A DNA stretch of 64,000 nt, from contig NZ_JBFBLC010000009.1 of assembly GCF_040702505.1 (NCBI RefSeq), positions 1-64,000 of the forward strand, written 5' to 3'. Positions 1-10,934 of this stretch are shown here, one piece after another. The DNA comes from Terrabacter sp040702505 (lineage in GTDB: Bacteria; Actinomycetota; Actinomycetes; Actinomycetales; Dermatophilaceae). The position numbers and the translations under genes are program-made. A model generated the notes under the pieces. It was given only the letters and a program-made list of their open reading frames with translations, did no database searches and was not told the DNA's origin. Numbering within the stretch: position 1 is the stretch's first letter; each line of letters begins with the position of its first letter.

Positions 1-1
1 C

Positions 2-124
2 AGCTTCCTCGGCATGGCGTCCGAGATCGCCGCCCAGGTCACCGAGCAGTGCTTCTACGAGCTGCAGGCGGTCGACCGCCTGGCACCGGGGCCGCAGCCC
101 CACCCATCCCCTGAAAGTAGGTGA
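2..124 (+). CDS. C-terminal fragment, possibly 2-oxoacid dehydrogenase E1 beta-like (partial)
   Basis: The window opens inside a reading frame that stops with TGA at 122-124. Its first residues (about ASEIAAQVTEQCFYELQA) resemble the stretch near the C-terminal third of alpha-ketoacid dehydrogenase E1 beta subunits, where GAEIAARVxEECF is common. That family normally continues another 70-80 residues; here only a proline-rich tail of about 15 residues follows. The gene is therefore either truncated or something else. It does not look like the C-terminus of a DppC permease or a peptide-binding protein, which would be the expected neighbours of the downstream operon. The assignment is weak because only 40 residues are visible. 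Confidence 0.3.
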   Translation, partial: SFLGMASEIAAQVTEQCFYELQAVDRLAPGPQPHPSPESR

Positions 125-176
125 AGGCACAGCGCTCGGGTGCCCTGCACACCCCTGCCGCGCCGGCCGCCCTCCC

Positions 177-1190
177 GTGCTGACGTACCTCATCCGCCGG
201 CTCCTTGCCGCCGTCCTGCTGCTCGCCATCGTGAGCGCGGTCGTCTTCGCCATCTTCTTCCTCGTTCCCCGCATCGGGGGCGCCACCGTCGACGACCTCG
301 CGTCGCGCTACGTCGGCAAGAGCGCCGGTCAGGCGCAGATCCACGAGACCGCGGTGCGGCTCGGCTTCACGGACCCGATCTGGGTGCAGTACGGGCGCTT
401 CGTCAAGGGCATCGTCGCGGGCGCCGACTACAACACCGGCGCCGGCATCGACCACTGCCCCGCGCCGTGCCTCGGCTACTCCTACATCACCCAGAACCCC
501 GTCCTGCCCGACATCCTCGACCGGCTGCCCGTCACGTTGATCCTCGCCGCGGGGGCCGCCGTCCTCTGGCTCGTCGGCGGCGTCGGCACGGGCGTGATCT
601 CCGCGCTGCGGCGCGGCACCGTCCTGGACCGCAGCTTCATGGGCATCGCCCTGGCGGGCGTGTCCCTCCCGATCTTCTTCACCGGCCTGCTGGCCCTGTC
701 GATCTTCAGCTACGGCCTGAAGTGGACGTATGCCGGCGGCGCGAGTCCCATGGACGCCACGAGTCCGCTCGACCTCGTCCACCGCATGCTGCTCCCCTGG
801 ATCACCCTCGCGTTCCTGTACGCCGCGTCGTACGCCCGACTCACCCGGGCCGGCATGCTCGAGACGATGAACGAGGACTACATCCGCACGGCTCGGGCCA
901 AGGGGCTCGCCGAGCGCGACGTCGTCGTCAAGCACGGGCTGCGCTCGGCGCTGACGCCGATCCTCACGATCTTCGGCCTCGACCTCGGCCTGCTCCTCGG
1001 TGGCGCCGTGCTGACCGAGACGACCTTCTCGCTGCAGGGCATCGGCTACTACGCCGTCCAGGCCATCAACAACAACGACCTGCCGAAGGTGCTCGGCGTG
1101 ACGCTCGTCGCCGCTGTGTTCGTCATCGTCTTCAGCCTCATCGTCGATCTCCTCTACGCCGTCGTCGACCCCAGGGTGCGTACCTCATGA
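177..1190 (+). CDS. Oligopeptide/dipeptide ABC transporter permease, DppB/OppB type
   Basis: Inner-membrane subunit of a peptide importer, 337 aa. The N-terminus (MLTYLIRRLLAAVLLLAIVS) is the typical first transmembrane segment of DppB proteins. Five further hydrophobic segments follow. The cytoplasmic EAA-type coupling loop lies near residues 225-260 (MNEDYIRTARAKGL). The GTG at 177 gives the expected N-terminus, although no good ribosome-binding site precedes it and the frame is open further upstream. The stop codon overlaps the start of the ATPase gene (ATGA at 1187-1190), so the two are translationally coupled. Unusually, no DppC-type second permease sits between this gene and the ATPases. 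Confidence 0.9.
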   Translation: MLTYLIRRLLAAVLLLAIVSAVVFAIFFLVPRIGGATVDDLASRYVGKSAGQAQIHETAVRLGFTDPIWVQYGRFVKGIVAGADYNTGAGIDHCPAPCLGYSYITQNPVLPDILDRLPVTLILAAGAAVLWLVGGVGTGVISALRRGTVLDRSFMGIALAGVSLPIFFTGLLALSIFSYGLKWTYAGGASPMDATSPLDLVHRMLLPWITLAFLYAASYARLTRAGMLETMNEDYIRTARAKGLAERDVVVKHGLRSALTPILTIFGLDLGLLLGGAVLTETTFSLQGIGYYAVQAINNNDLPKVLGVTLVAAVFVIVFSLIVDLLYAVVDPRVRTS

Positions 1191-2335
1191 GCCAGTCCAC
1201 CAACGAAGCCACCGACACCGACACCGCCACCGACAGCGCCAGGCGGTCGCGCCGTGGGGCGAAAGCGGCGTCGGTCAACACGCTCGACGGCATCGGCGGG
1301 CTCGGTGCCCCGAAGCCGGACGCGTTCCTGTCGGTGCGTGACCTTCGCGTGCACTTCCCCACCGACGACGGCCTCGTCAAGTCGGTCGACGGGCTGTCGT
1401 TCGACCTGGCGCGCGGCAAGACCCTGGGCATCGTCGGCGAGTCCGGGTCGGGCAAGAGCGTCACGAGCATGTCGATCATGGGCCTGCACAAGCCCGAGAC
1501 GGTCCGCATGACCGGCTCGATCAGGCTCGACGGCACCGAGCTGGTCGGCGCCAAGCCGGAGCAGGTGCGTGCCCTCCGCGGCAAGCGGATGGCGATGATC
1601 TTCCAGGACCCGCTCTCGGCGATGCACCCGTTCTACACGGTGGGTCACCAGATCATCGAGGCCTACAAGATCCACAACAAGGTCAGCACGTCCGTCGCCA
1701 AGAAGCACGCGATCGACATGCTCGGCAGGGTCGGCATCCCCGAGCCGAAGAGCCGCGTCGACGACTACCCGCACCAGTTCTCCGGCGGCATGCGCCAGCG
1801 CGCCATGATCGCCATGGCCCTCTCGTGCGACCCCGAGCTGCTCATCGCCGACGAGCCCACCACCGCGCTCGACGTGACGGTGCAGGCGCAGATCCTCGAC
1901 CTCATCCGCGACCTGCAGTCCGAGTTCAACTCGGCGGTCATCATCATCACCCACGACCTCGGGGTCGTCGCCGAGCTCTCCGACGACATCATGGTGATGT
2001 ATGCCGGTCGCGGCGTCGAGTACTCCTCCGCGGACGACGTCTTCACACGCCCGCAGCACCCCTACACCTGGGGCCTGCTCGGGTCCATGCCCCGCCTCGA
2101 CCGGGTGCGCACCGAGCGGCTGCGGCCCATCGCGGGCGCTCCCCCAAGCCTGATCAACGTGCCCTCGGGCTGCCCCTTCCACCCGCGGTGCGCCTACGCC
2201 GACCGCACCCACGGCCTCAGCCAGACCGTCCGGCCGCCGTTCGCCGAGACATTCCCGGGCCACTTCTCCGCGTGCCACCTCACGCCCGAGGAGAAGACGG
2301 CGATCTGGGAGTCCGACATCAGGCCGACGCTGTGA
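1187..2335 (+). CDS. Oligopeptide ABC transporter ATP-binding protein, DppD/OppD type
   Basis: ATPase of the peptide importer, 382 aa. Walker A GESGSGKS is at about residues 84-91. The signature FSGGMRQR, Walker B LLIADEPTTALD and the switch His in IITHD follow. The C-terminus has the oligopeptide-transporter extension with the cysteine-containing GCPFHPRC motif. The first 45 residues are a Ser/Thr/Asp-rich extension not usual in the family. The ATG overlaps the permease stop by four bases, and the partner ATPase begins 31 bp downstream. Peptide specificity cannot be read from the ATPase; transport of other substrates, such as nickel or sugars, by this family is possible. Confidence 0.9.
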   Translation: MSQSTNEATDTDTATDSARRSRRGAKAASVNTLDGIGGLGAPKPDAFLSVRDLRVHFPTDDGLVKSVDGLSFDLARGKTLGIVGESGSGKSVTSMSIMGLHKPETVRMTGSIRLDGTELVGAKPEQVRALRGKRMAMIFQDPLSAMHPFYTVGHQIIEAYKIHNKVSTSVAKKHAIDMLGRVGIPEPKSRVDDYPHQFSGGMRQRAMIAMALSCDPELLIADEPTTALDVTVQAQILDLIRDLQSEFNSAVIIITHDLGVVAELSDDIMVMYAGRGVEYSSADDVFTRPQHPYTWGLLGSMPRLDRVRTERLRPIAGAPPSLINVPSGCPFHPRCAYADRTHGLSQTVRPPFAETFPGHFSACHLTPEEKTAIWESDIRPTL

Positions 2336-2366
2336 TGCCGGCACTCTTCACCACAGGAGCACGATC

Positions 2367-3473
<1,107 letters not shown>

Positions 3474-3477
3474 ACCG

Positions 3478-3973
3478 CTACGGACAGGTGAGCTGGAGCG
3501 TCTTCAGGTCGGACGACATGGTGGCGGCGATATTGGCGTGTGTCTCGTTGCGGGCACCGTTCAGCCACTGGTCGATCCACTCGTAGACGCCGACCCCGGA
3601 CGTGAACGACGTCCGGGGCTGGCCTCCGCACGTCGGACCGCTGCGGACCAGGCCCATCCGGGTGAAGGAACCGAGCGGGGCCTGAGCACGCGCCGCGGCG
3701 CGTTGAAGGCGAGGATCCACACGCCGTCCCTGGTGCGCGTGACCATTCGCGGGTTGAAGCAGCCCCGCCCGGAGTCACCGCACATCCGCTGGCAGGTCAT
3801 CCCCGCACAGCTGCCCCAGGCCTTGGGCGAGAACAGGAGCCGCTGGTAGGTCCCCGGTCCGGGTGGTCCCGCCGTCGACTTCCAGACACCGAAGCCGCAC
3901 CACGGTGACTTCGAGAGCCAGGAGAAGCCGCAGCCGTAGCGAGAGCCGTAGAAGGCCCCCTGCTCCCGGCGGG
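3478..3973 (-). pseudogene. Decayed cysteine-rich gene remnant
   Basis: On the minus strand, two overlapping frames join into one protein-like sequence. The upstream part (about 3973-3690) reads AFYGSRYGCGFSWLSKSP and continues through several Cys residues to DGVWILAFNAPRR. The downstream part (about 3690-3478) contains PTCGGQPRTSFTSGVGVYEW and ends LKTLQLTCP before TAG at 3478-3480. A frame change near 3690, within a GC-rich run, separates them. There is no start codon or signal peptide upstream of the in-frame TGA near 3973. The mixture of Cys, Trp and the YEWI element near the end faintly recalls extracellular chymotrypsin-fold proteases, but I cannot name a family. It lies convergent to the peptide transporter operon and is probably non-functional. 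Confidence 0.45.
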
Positions 3974-4182
3974 CTCACACCCGGCGCTCAGGCAACACGA
4001 TCCTGCCGAATCGTGGCACCGGCCAGACGCGATCTTGGAGATCCCTTTGCGCTCAAGGGCTTTCGCTCCCATACAGTTCCAGACGCGTGGCGCGCCGGCC
4101 ACAGGCAGTTCCCTGGGTCGCGCCGGCACACCATGCCTCCTCGTTGCCCGGGTCCTTCGTCACAGCAATCGAGAGGATCCCC

Positions 4183-6084
4183 ATGCTGTCCTTCCATGCC
4201 CGCGCCCCACGAGCCGCCAGGGTGGCCGTCTCGGCCATGGCCCTGGTGGGCGCGGTCGCGCTCGCCGCGTCAACGAGCGCCGGAGCCGCAGGTGCACCGA
4301 GCACCGCAGGGGCCGCGGCAAGCGGTCACCGCCCGGCGCCGAACCCCTACTCCCCGCAGTCCGGACACCACTACCGCCATGGCGTCGTCCCCACCCAGGA
4401 GACGAACGCCCGGATGAAGCGGTGGGCGCAGACCCAGGCCACGACGGCCACCGGCACCCAAACCCTCTCCTACGGCGGGGCGGTCGACGGGATCGGGGTC
4501 ACGAGCGGCAAGCCGAGGGTCTACCTCGTCTTTTGGGGCACCCAGTGGGGGACCCAGGGCACCGACGCCAACGGCAACCTGACCTTCTCGAGCGACACCG
4601 CTGGCGGTGCGCCGAAGCTCCAGCAGATGTTCAAGGGCCTCGGCACGGGCAACGAGCTGTGGTCCGGCGTCATGACGCAGTACTGCGACGGGCCGGGCGT
4701 GGCCACCGGCGCGACCTCGTGCGGGTCGGGGACGGCCCACGTCGGCTACCCGACCGGGGGCGCCCTCGCCGGCGTCTGGTACGACAACAGCGCCTCCGAG
4801 CCGAGCGCAGCCACCGGCACCCAGCTCGGCACCGAGGCCGTCAGGGCGGCGAGCCACTTCGGCAACACGACGGCTGCCTCCAACCGCTACGCGCAGTACG
4901 TCGTCCTGTCGGCCAAGGGCCTCAACCCGGACAGCTACAAGACCGGCGGGTTCTGCGCATGGCACGACTGGAACGGCGACGTGTCGGTGGCCTCCTCGGT
5001 CGGTGACGTGGCGTTCACCAACATGCCCTACGTCATGGACCAGGGCACCAGCTGCGGCCAGAGCTTCGTCAACGCCGGGTCGGCAGGCACGACGGACGGC
5101 TACACGATGGTGGAGGGCCACGAGTACGCCGAGACCGTCACCGACCAGAACCCGGCCGGCGGCTGGACGAACCACACCGGGGACGCGACCTACAACGGCC
5201 AGGAGAACGCCGACGAGTGCGCCTGGATCTCCCCCGGCTCCGCGGGCGGTGCCGGGAACGTGGCCATGGGCAACGGCAGCTACCCGATGCAGGCCACGTG
5301 GTCCAACGACACGAACGGCTGCGACCTCTCGCACCCGGTCGTCGGCGGCACGTCGTCCAACACCGTGACCGTGACCAACCCCGGCAACCAGAGCGGCACC
5401 GTCGGCACGGCCAAGAGCCTGCAGATCCAGGCCACCGACTCTGCCTCCGGCCAGAGCCTGACCTATTCGGCGTCCAGCCTGCCGACCGGCCTGTCGATCA
5501 ACAGCTCCACCGGCCTGGTCAGCGGAACACCCTCTGCCGCAGGCACCTTCAGCGTTACCGTCTCGGCGAAGGACACCACCAACGCCAGTGGCTCGACGAC
5601 CTTCACGTGGACCATCGGCGCCTCGGGGACCTCGTGCAGCGGCCAGCTGCTCGGCAACCCCGGTTTCGAGACCGGCACGGCGACGCCGTGGTCGACGAGC
5701 ACCGGGGTCGTCGACAGCTCCACCAGTGAGCCGGCGCACTCGGGCAGCTGGAAGGCCTGGCTCGACGGCTACGGCACCACCCACACCGACACCCTCTCGC
5801 AGTCGGTGTCGATCCCGGCCGGCTGCAAGGCGACCCTGACGTTCTACGTGCACATCGACACGGCCGAGAGCGGCAGCACCGCCTACGACAAGCTGGCCGT
5901 CAAGGCCGGGTCGACGACGCTCACGACGCTGTCCAACGCCAACGCCTCGAGCGGCTACGTGCAGAAGAGCTTCGACCTGTCGTCGTTCGCGGGCCAGACC
6001 GTCACGATCGGCTTCACCGGCACCGAGGACTCCTCACTCGCAACGTCGTTCGTCGTCGACGACACGGCGGTGACGCTGGGCTGA
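4183..6084 (+). CDS. Secreted HEYAE-motif protein with Ig-like and C-terminal jelly-roll-like domains
   Basis: Predicted exported protein of 633 aa. The ATG at 4183 follows GAGAGGA and begins a classic signal peptide (basic start, hydrophobic core, AASTSAGA cleavage region). Residues ~45-385 form a core shared with the gene at 31655: NPYSP..GH.YRHG, VYLVFWGTQWG, GVMTQYC, AHVGYPTGGA and VEGHEYAETVTDQNPAGGW followed by ENADECAW. The HEYAE element plus a downstream acidic/Cys motif is reminiscent of the HE(L/I)xEAVTD region of Phi-1/exordium-like and metallopeptidase-like secreted proteins, so zinc binding is possible but unproven. Residues ~390-475 look like a putative Ig (He_PIG) domain (LPTGLSINSSTGLVSGTP). 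The last ~150 residues (NPGFETG...WSTS) resemble a carbohydrate-binding jelly roll. About 200 bp upstream hold no gene. Confidence 0.7.
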   Translation: MLSFHARAPRAARVAVSAMALVGAVALAASTSAGAAGAPSTAGAAASGHRPAPNPYSPQSGHHYRHGVVPTQETNARMKRWAQTQATTATGTQTLSYGGAVDGIGVTSGKPRVYLVFWGTQWGTQGTDANGNLTFSSDTAGGAPKLQQMFKGLGTGNELWSGVMTQYCDGPGVATGATSCGSGTAHVGYPTGGALAGVWYDNSASEPSAATGTQLGTEAVRAASHFGNTTAASNRYAQYVVLSAKGLNPDSYKTGGFCAWHDWNGDVSVASSVGDVAFTNMPYVMDQGTSCGQSFVNAGSAGTTDGYTMVEGHEYAETVTDQNPAGGWTNHTGDATYNGQENADECAWISPGSAGGAGNVAMGNGSYPMQATWSNDTNGCDLSHPVVGGTSSNTVTVTNPGNQSGTVGTAKSLQIQATDSASGQSLTYSASSLPTGLSINSSTGLVSGTPSAAGTFSVTVSAKDTTNASGSTTFTWTIGASGTSCSGQLLGNPGFETGTATPWSTSTGVVDSSTSEPAHSGSWKAWLDGYGTTHTDTLSQSVSIPAGCKATLTFYVHIDTAESGSTAYDKLAVKAGSTTLTTLSNANASSGYVQKSFDLSSFAGQTVTIGFTGTEDSSLATSFVVDDTAVTLG

Positions 6085-6146
6085 GCGGTACGCGTACGGC
6101 CCGGGCGTACGCGTGCACCCAGCGGTACGCGTACGCCCGACGTGCG

Positions 6147-6187
6147 CGAAGCGGGGCCCCCTCCCAGCCGGAGGGGACCCCGCTTCG
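6147..6187. terminator. Bidirectional terminator hairpin
   Basis: A long inverted repeat, CGAAGCGGGGCCCCCTCC against GGAGGGGACCCCGCTTCG, with one imperfect position and a 5-nt loop. It lies between the convergent secreted-protein gene and katG and can serve both. Two copies of GCGGTACGCGTACG stand just before it, at about 6086 and 6122; their role is unknown. Confidence 0.75.
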
Positions 6188-6217
6188 TCGTTCACGGGCG
6201 ATGCGCCCGCAGGTGAC

Positions 6218-8494
<2,277 letters not shown>

Positions 8495-8558
8495 GAGGGC
8501 TTCCTTCCGGACGTCGGTGTCACTTCGGTGTGGCTGTCGGGTGGTGTGGTCGGTGGGG

Positions 8559-8999
8559 TCAGGCGGGGTCGGTCGAGGCGGTGGGGGCGCTGGAGCACGC
8601 CGGGCAGGTGCCCCAGTAGGTGACCTCAGCCTCGTCGATCGAGAAGCCGTGGTCGTCGGGTGCCACGAGGCAGGGGGCGTGGCCGGTCACGCAGTCGACG
8701 TCGGCGACGGCGCCACACCCTCGGCACACGATGTGGTGGTGGTTGTCGTCGACCCGCGCCTCGTAGAGCGCGGGGCCGCCGGCGGGCTGGATGCGGCGCA
8801 GCAGCCCGGCACCGGTGAGCGCACGGAGCACGTCGTAGACCGCCTGGTGGGACACGGCCCCCAGGTCGGCGCGTACGCGGTCGATGACCGCCTCGGTGTC
8901 GACGTGCGGGCGCTCGTGCACCGCGGCCAGCACCGCGAGCCGTGGACGCGTCACGCGCAACGAGGCCTCGCGCAACACGGAGCTGAAGTCCGTGGTCAT
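8559..8999 (-). CDS. furA: Fur-family regulator FurA
   Basis: Metal-dependent repressor of 146 aa, first gene of the furA-katG operon. The N-terminal winged helix contains SHQAVYDVLRALTGAGLLRR. The dimerisation domain has the His-rich DNHHHIVCRGCG metal site and the second pair of Cys in YWGTCPAC. In mycobacteria and streptomycetes FurA represses its own operon and responds to oxidative stress; the same is inferred here. The ATG at 8999 is only 6 nt from the end of a good -10 element, so the message is probably leaderless. An alternative longer reading frame runs upstream into the SulP gene but would ignore this promoter. Confidence 0.93.
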   Translation of the reverse strand: MTTDFSSVLREASLRVTRPRLAVLAAVHERPHVDTEAVIDRVRADLGAVSHQAVYDVLRALTGAGLLRRIQPAGGPALYEARVDDNHHHIVCRGCGAVADVDCVTGHAPCLVAPDDHGFSIDEAEVTYWGTCPACSSAPTASTDPA

Positions 9000-9005
9000 G
9001 CGAGC

Positions 9006-9034
9006 AGAATGGTCTCTAATCTGGAATGAGTCAA
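9006..9034 (-). promoter_or_regulatory. furA-katG promoter and probable FurA operator, leaderless
   Basis: Read on the minus strand: -35 TTGACT (9034-9029), a 17-bp spacer and -10 CATTCT (9011-9006), with the furA ATG starting at 8999. The sequence TTGACTCATTCCAG is, from memory, close to the AT-rich element in front of furA in mycobacteria and Streptomyces where FurA binds. The short distance to ATG implies an initiating codon at or within a few bases of the transcript 5' end. Confidence 0.7.
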
Positions 9035-9046
9035 ATGAACATCCGG

Positions 9047-10783
9047 TCAGCGGGCACCGGGCGCGACGTCGCCCACGGTGCTGCGCGACCACTCCTCTCC
9101 AGTCTCGGCCTGGAAGGCGGCCACTGCCGCCCCGATGGTCGGGAAGAAGTGCCGTGGCTCGATCTGTCGCGTCAGGCCGTAACGGTCGACCTTGCGCCGC
9201 ACGGGGTCCTTGAGCTCGGCGAAGACCAGGCAGATGCCGGCCTCGTCCAGCTCCTGGTCGAGGTCGAGCAGGACGTCCGCGGCCGTCGTGTCGACATCGG
9301 TGATCGGCTCGGCCGCCACGACGACCCATCGCGGGTGCGGCTCGGTCCGCGCGAGGCTGCGGACCTCGTCGCGGAAGGTCTTGGCGTTGGCGAAGAACAG
9401 CGGCGCGTCGAACCGGTAGATCGCCAGGCCGGGAAGCCGCAGGGCGTCGGGGTAGGAGCGCACGTCGTGGTATCCCTCCACGCCCTCGACCTTGCCCAGG
9501 ACGGTCTCGTAGGGCAGCCACGCGCGGCGGAAGACGTTGAGGATCGACAGCGCGATCGCGATGGCGATCCCCGGCAGCACACCGAGCAGGGCCACGCCGA
9601 GGAAGGCCGCCATCGACAGCCCGAACTCGACCTTGCGCTGCCTCCACAAGCGAGTCGTGCCGGGGATGTCGGCCAAGGACAGCGATGCGGTGATGACGAC
9701 CGCGGCCAGCGCAGGCTGCGGCAGGTTGCGCAGCAGACCGGGCAGGAACACGATCATCATGATGATCAGGAGCGCCCCGACGACCCCGGTCAGCTGGGTC
9801 CGGGCCCCGGAACGCTCGGCGACGGCGGTGCGTGAGCCGCTGGTGCTCACCGGGAAGCCCTGGAAGAGGCCCGCGGCGAAGTTCGCCACGCCGATCCCGA
9901 CCATCTCCTGGTTGCCGTGCACCTCCTCCCCCGCCCGTGCGGCGAAGGCCGACGCGGTGGAGATCGTGTCGGCCAGCGAGATCGTCGCGATGCCGATCGC
10001 GCCACCGACGAGCAGCGGGATGTCACCTCGCTCGATCTGGGGGATCGTGAGCGGCGGGAAGCCCTTCGGGAGGACGCCGACCAGGCTGACGCCGCGCGCG
10101 GCGAGGTCGAACACCGACGTCGCGAGGATGGCGAGCACGACCATGACCATGATGGCCGGCACCTTGGGCAGCCAGCGCTGGAGCGCCAGGACGAGGGCGA
10201 TCCCGACGACACCGACAGCGGCCGCTGCAGCCACCGTCTCGCCCTGCGACACCCCCTGCGCGAAGGCACCGATCTCCGCGACCAGCCCGTCGGCATCGGT
10301 GCTGAAGCCGAACAGCTTCGGCAGCTGACCCACGAGGATCGTCAGCGCCAGCCCGTTCATGTAGCCGAGCATCGTGGGCTTGGAGAGCAGGTCCGCGATG
10401 AAGCCGAGCTTGGCGACGGCCGCCACGGTCATGATCACGGCCACGAGGATCGCGAGCACGGACGCGAGCGCCACGGCCCTGGCCGGGTCTCCGCCCGCAC
10501 CCAGCAGCGGCAGCACCGTCGCGGCGATCATCGGCCCGAGGGAGGAGTCCGGTCCCAGCACGAGGATCCGCGACGGGCCCATGGCCGCATAGCCCAGCAG
10601 GCACATGATGGTCGTGTAGAGGCCGGTGATCGGTGGCAGCCCCGCCAGCTCGGCGTACGCCATCCCCTGGGGCACCAGCAGGGTCGTCAGGACCACGCCG
10701 GCGAGGACGTCCTTGCCGAGCCACTCCCGCCGGTAGCCCCGGATCAGCCGCCATCCCGGCACTGCGTGCAACACCGGCATCAC
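9047..10783 (-). CDS. SulP-family anion transporter with STAS domain
   Basis: Integral membrane protein of 578 aa. The SulP core has the N-terminal signature GKDVLAGVVLTTLLVPQGMAYAELAG and about a dozen hydrophobic segments up to residue ~430. A C-terminal cytoplasmic STAS domain follows (about 445-560, with FDAPLFFANAKTF and the D-x-T element in TDVDTTAADVL). SulP proteins move sulfate, bicarbonate or other anions; the substrate cannot be told from sequence. The start is GTG at 10783 or ATG at 10780. The gene ends 12 bp before the furA -35 element, so read-through could feed furA-katG. Confidence 0.9.
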   Translation of the reverse strand: MMPVLHAVPGWRLIRGYRREWLGKDVLAGVVLTTLLVPQGMAYAELAGLPPITGLYTTIMCLLGYAAMGPSRILVLGPDSSLGPMIAATVLPLLGAGGDPARAVALASVLAILVAVIMTVAAVAKLGFIADLLSKPTMLGYMNGLALTILVGQLPKLFGFSTDADGLVAEIGAFAQGVSQGETVAAAAAVGVVGIALVLALQRWLPKVPAIMVMVVLAILATSVFDLAARGVSLVGVLPKGFPPLTIPQIERGDIPLLVGGAIGIATISLADTISTASAFAARAGEEVHGNQEMVGIGVANFAAGLFQGFPVSTSGSRTAVAERSGARTQLTGVVGALLIIMMIVFLPGLLRNLPQPALAAVVITASLSLADIPGTTRLWRQRKVEFGLSMAAFLGVALLGVLPGIAIAIALSILNVFRRAWLPYETVLGKVEGVEGYHDVRSYPDALRLPGLAIYRFDAPLFFANAKTFRDEVRSLARTEPHPRWVVVAAEPITDVDTTAADVLLDLDQELDEAGICLVFAELKDPVRRKVDRYGLTRQIEPRHFFPTIGAAVAAFQAETGEEWSRSTVGDVAPGAR

Positions 10784-10934
10784 CTCGGTCGAGTCGCGCC
10801 CTTCCCCGCACGCTCGCAGACAGCCGAACCCCGGCCATCACCTTGCGAAGGTGATGTGCCGCAGCGCGGGTGACTGGCACGGTCGAGGAACCCTGCGACA
10901 GCCGACGTGCTTGCTCGAGGAAGGCTGGTGGACC

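Noticed and set aside
4087..4182. N-terminal extension of the secreted protein starting at ATG-like codon 4087
   Set aside because: ATG 4183 has a ribosome-binding site and begins a proper signal peptide; the extension would bury it.
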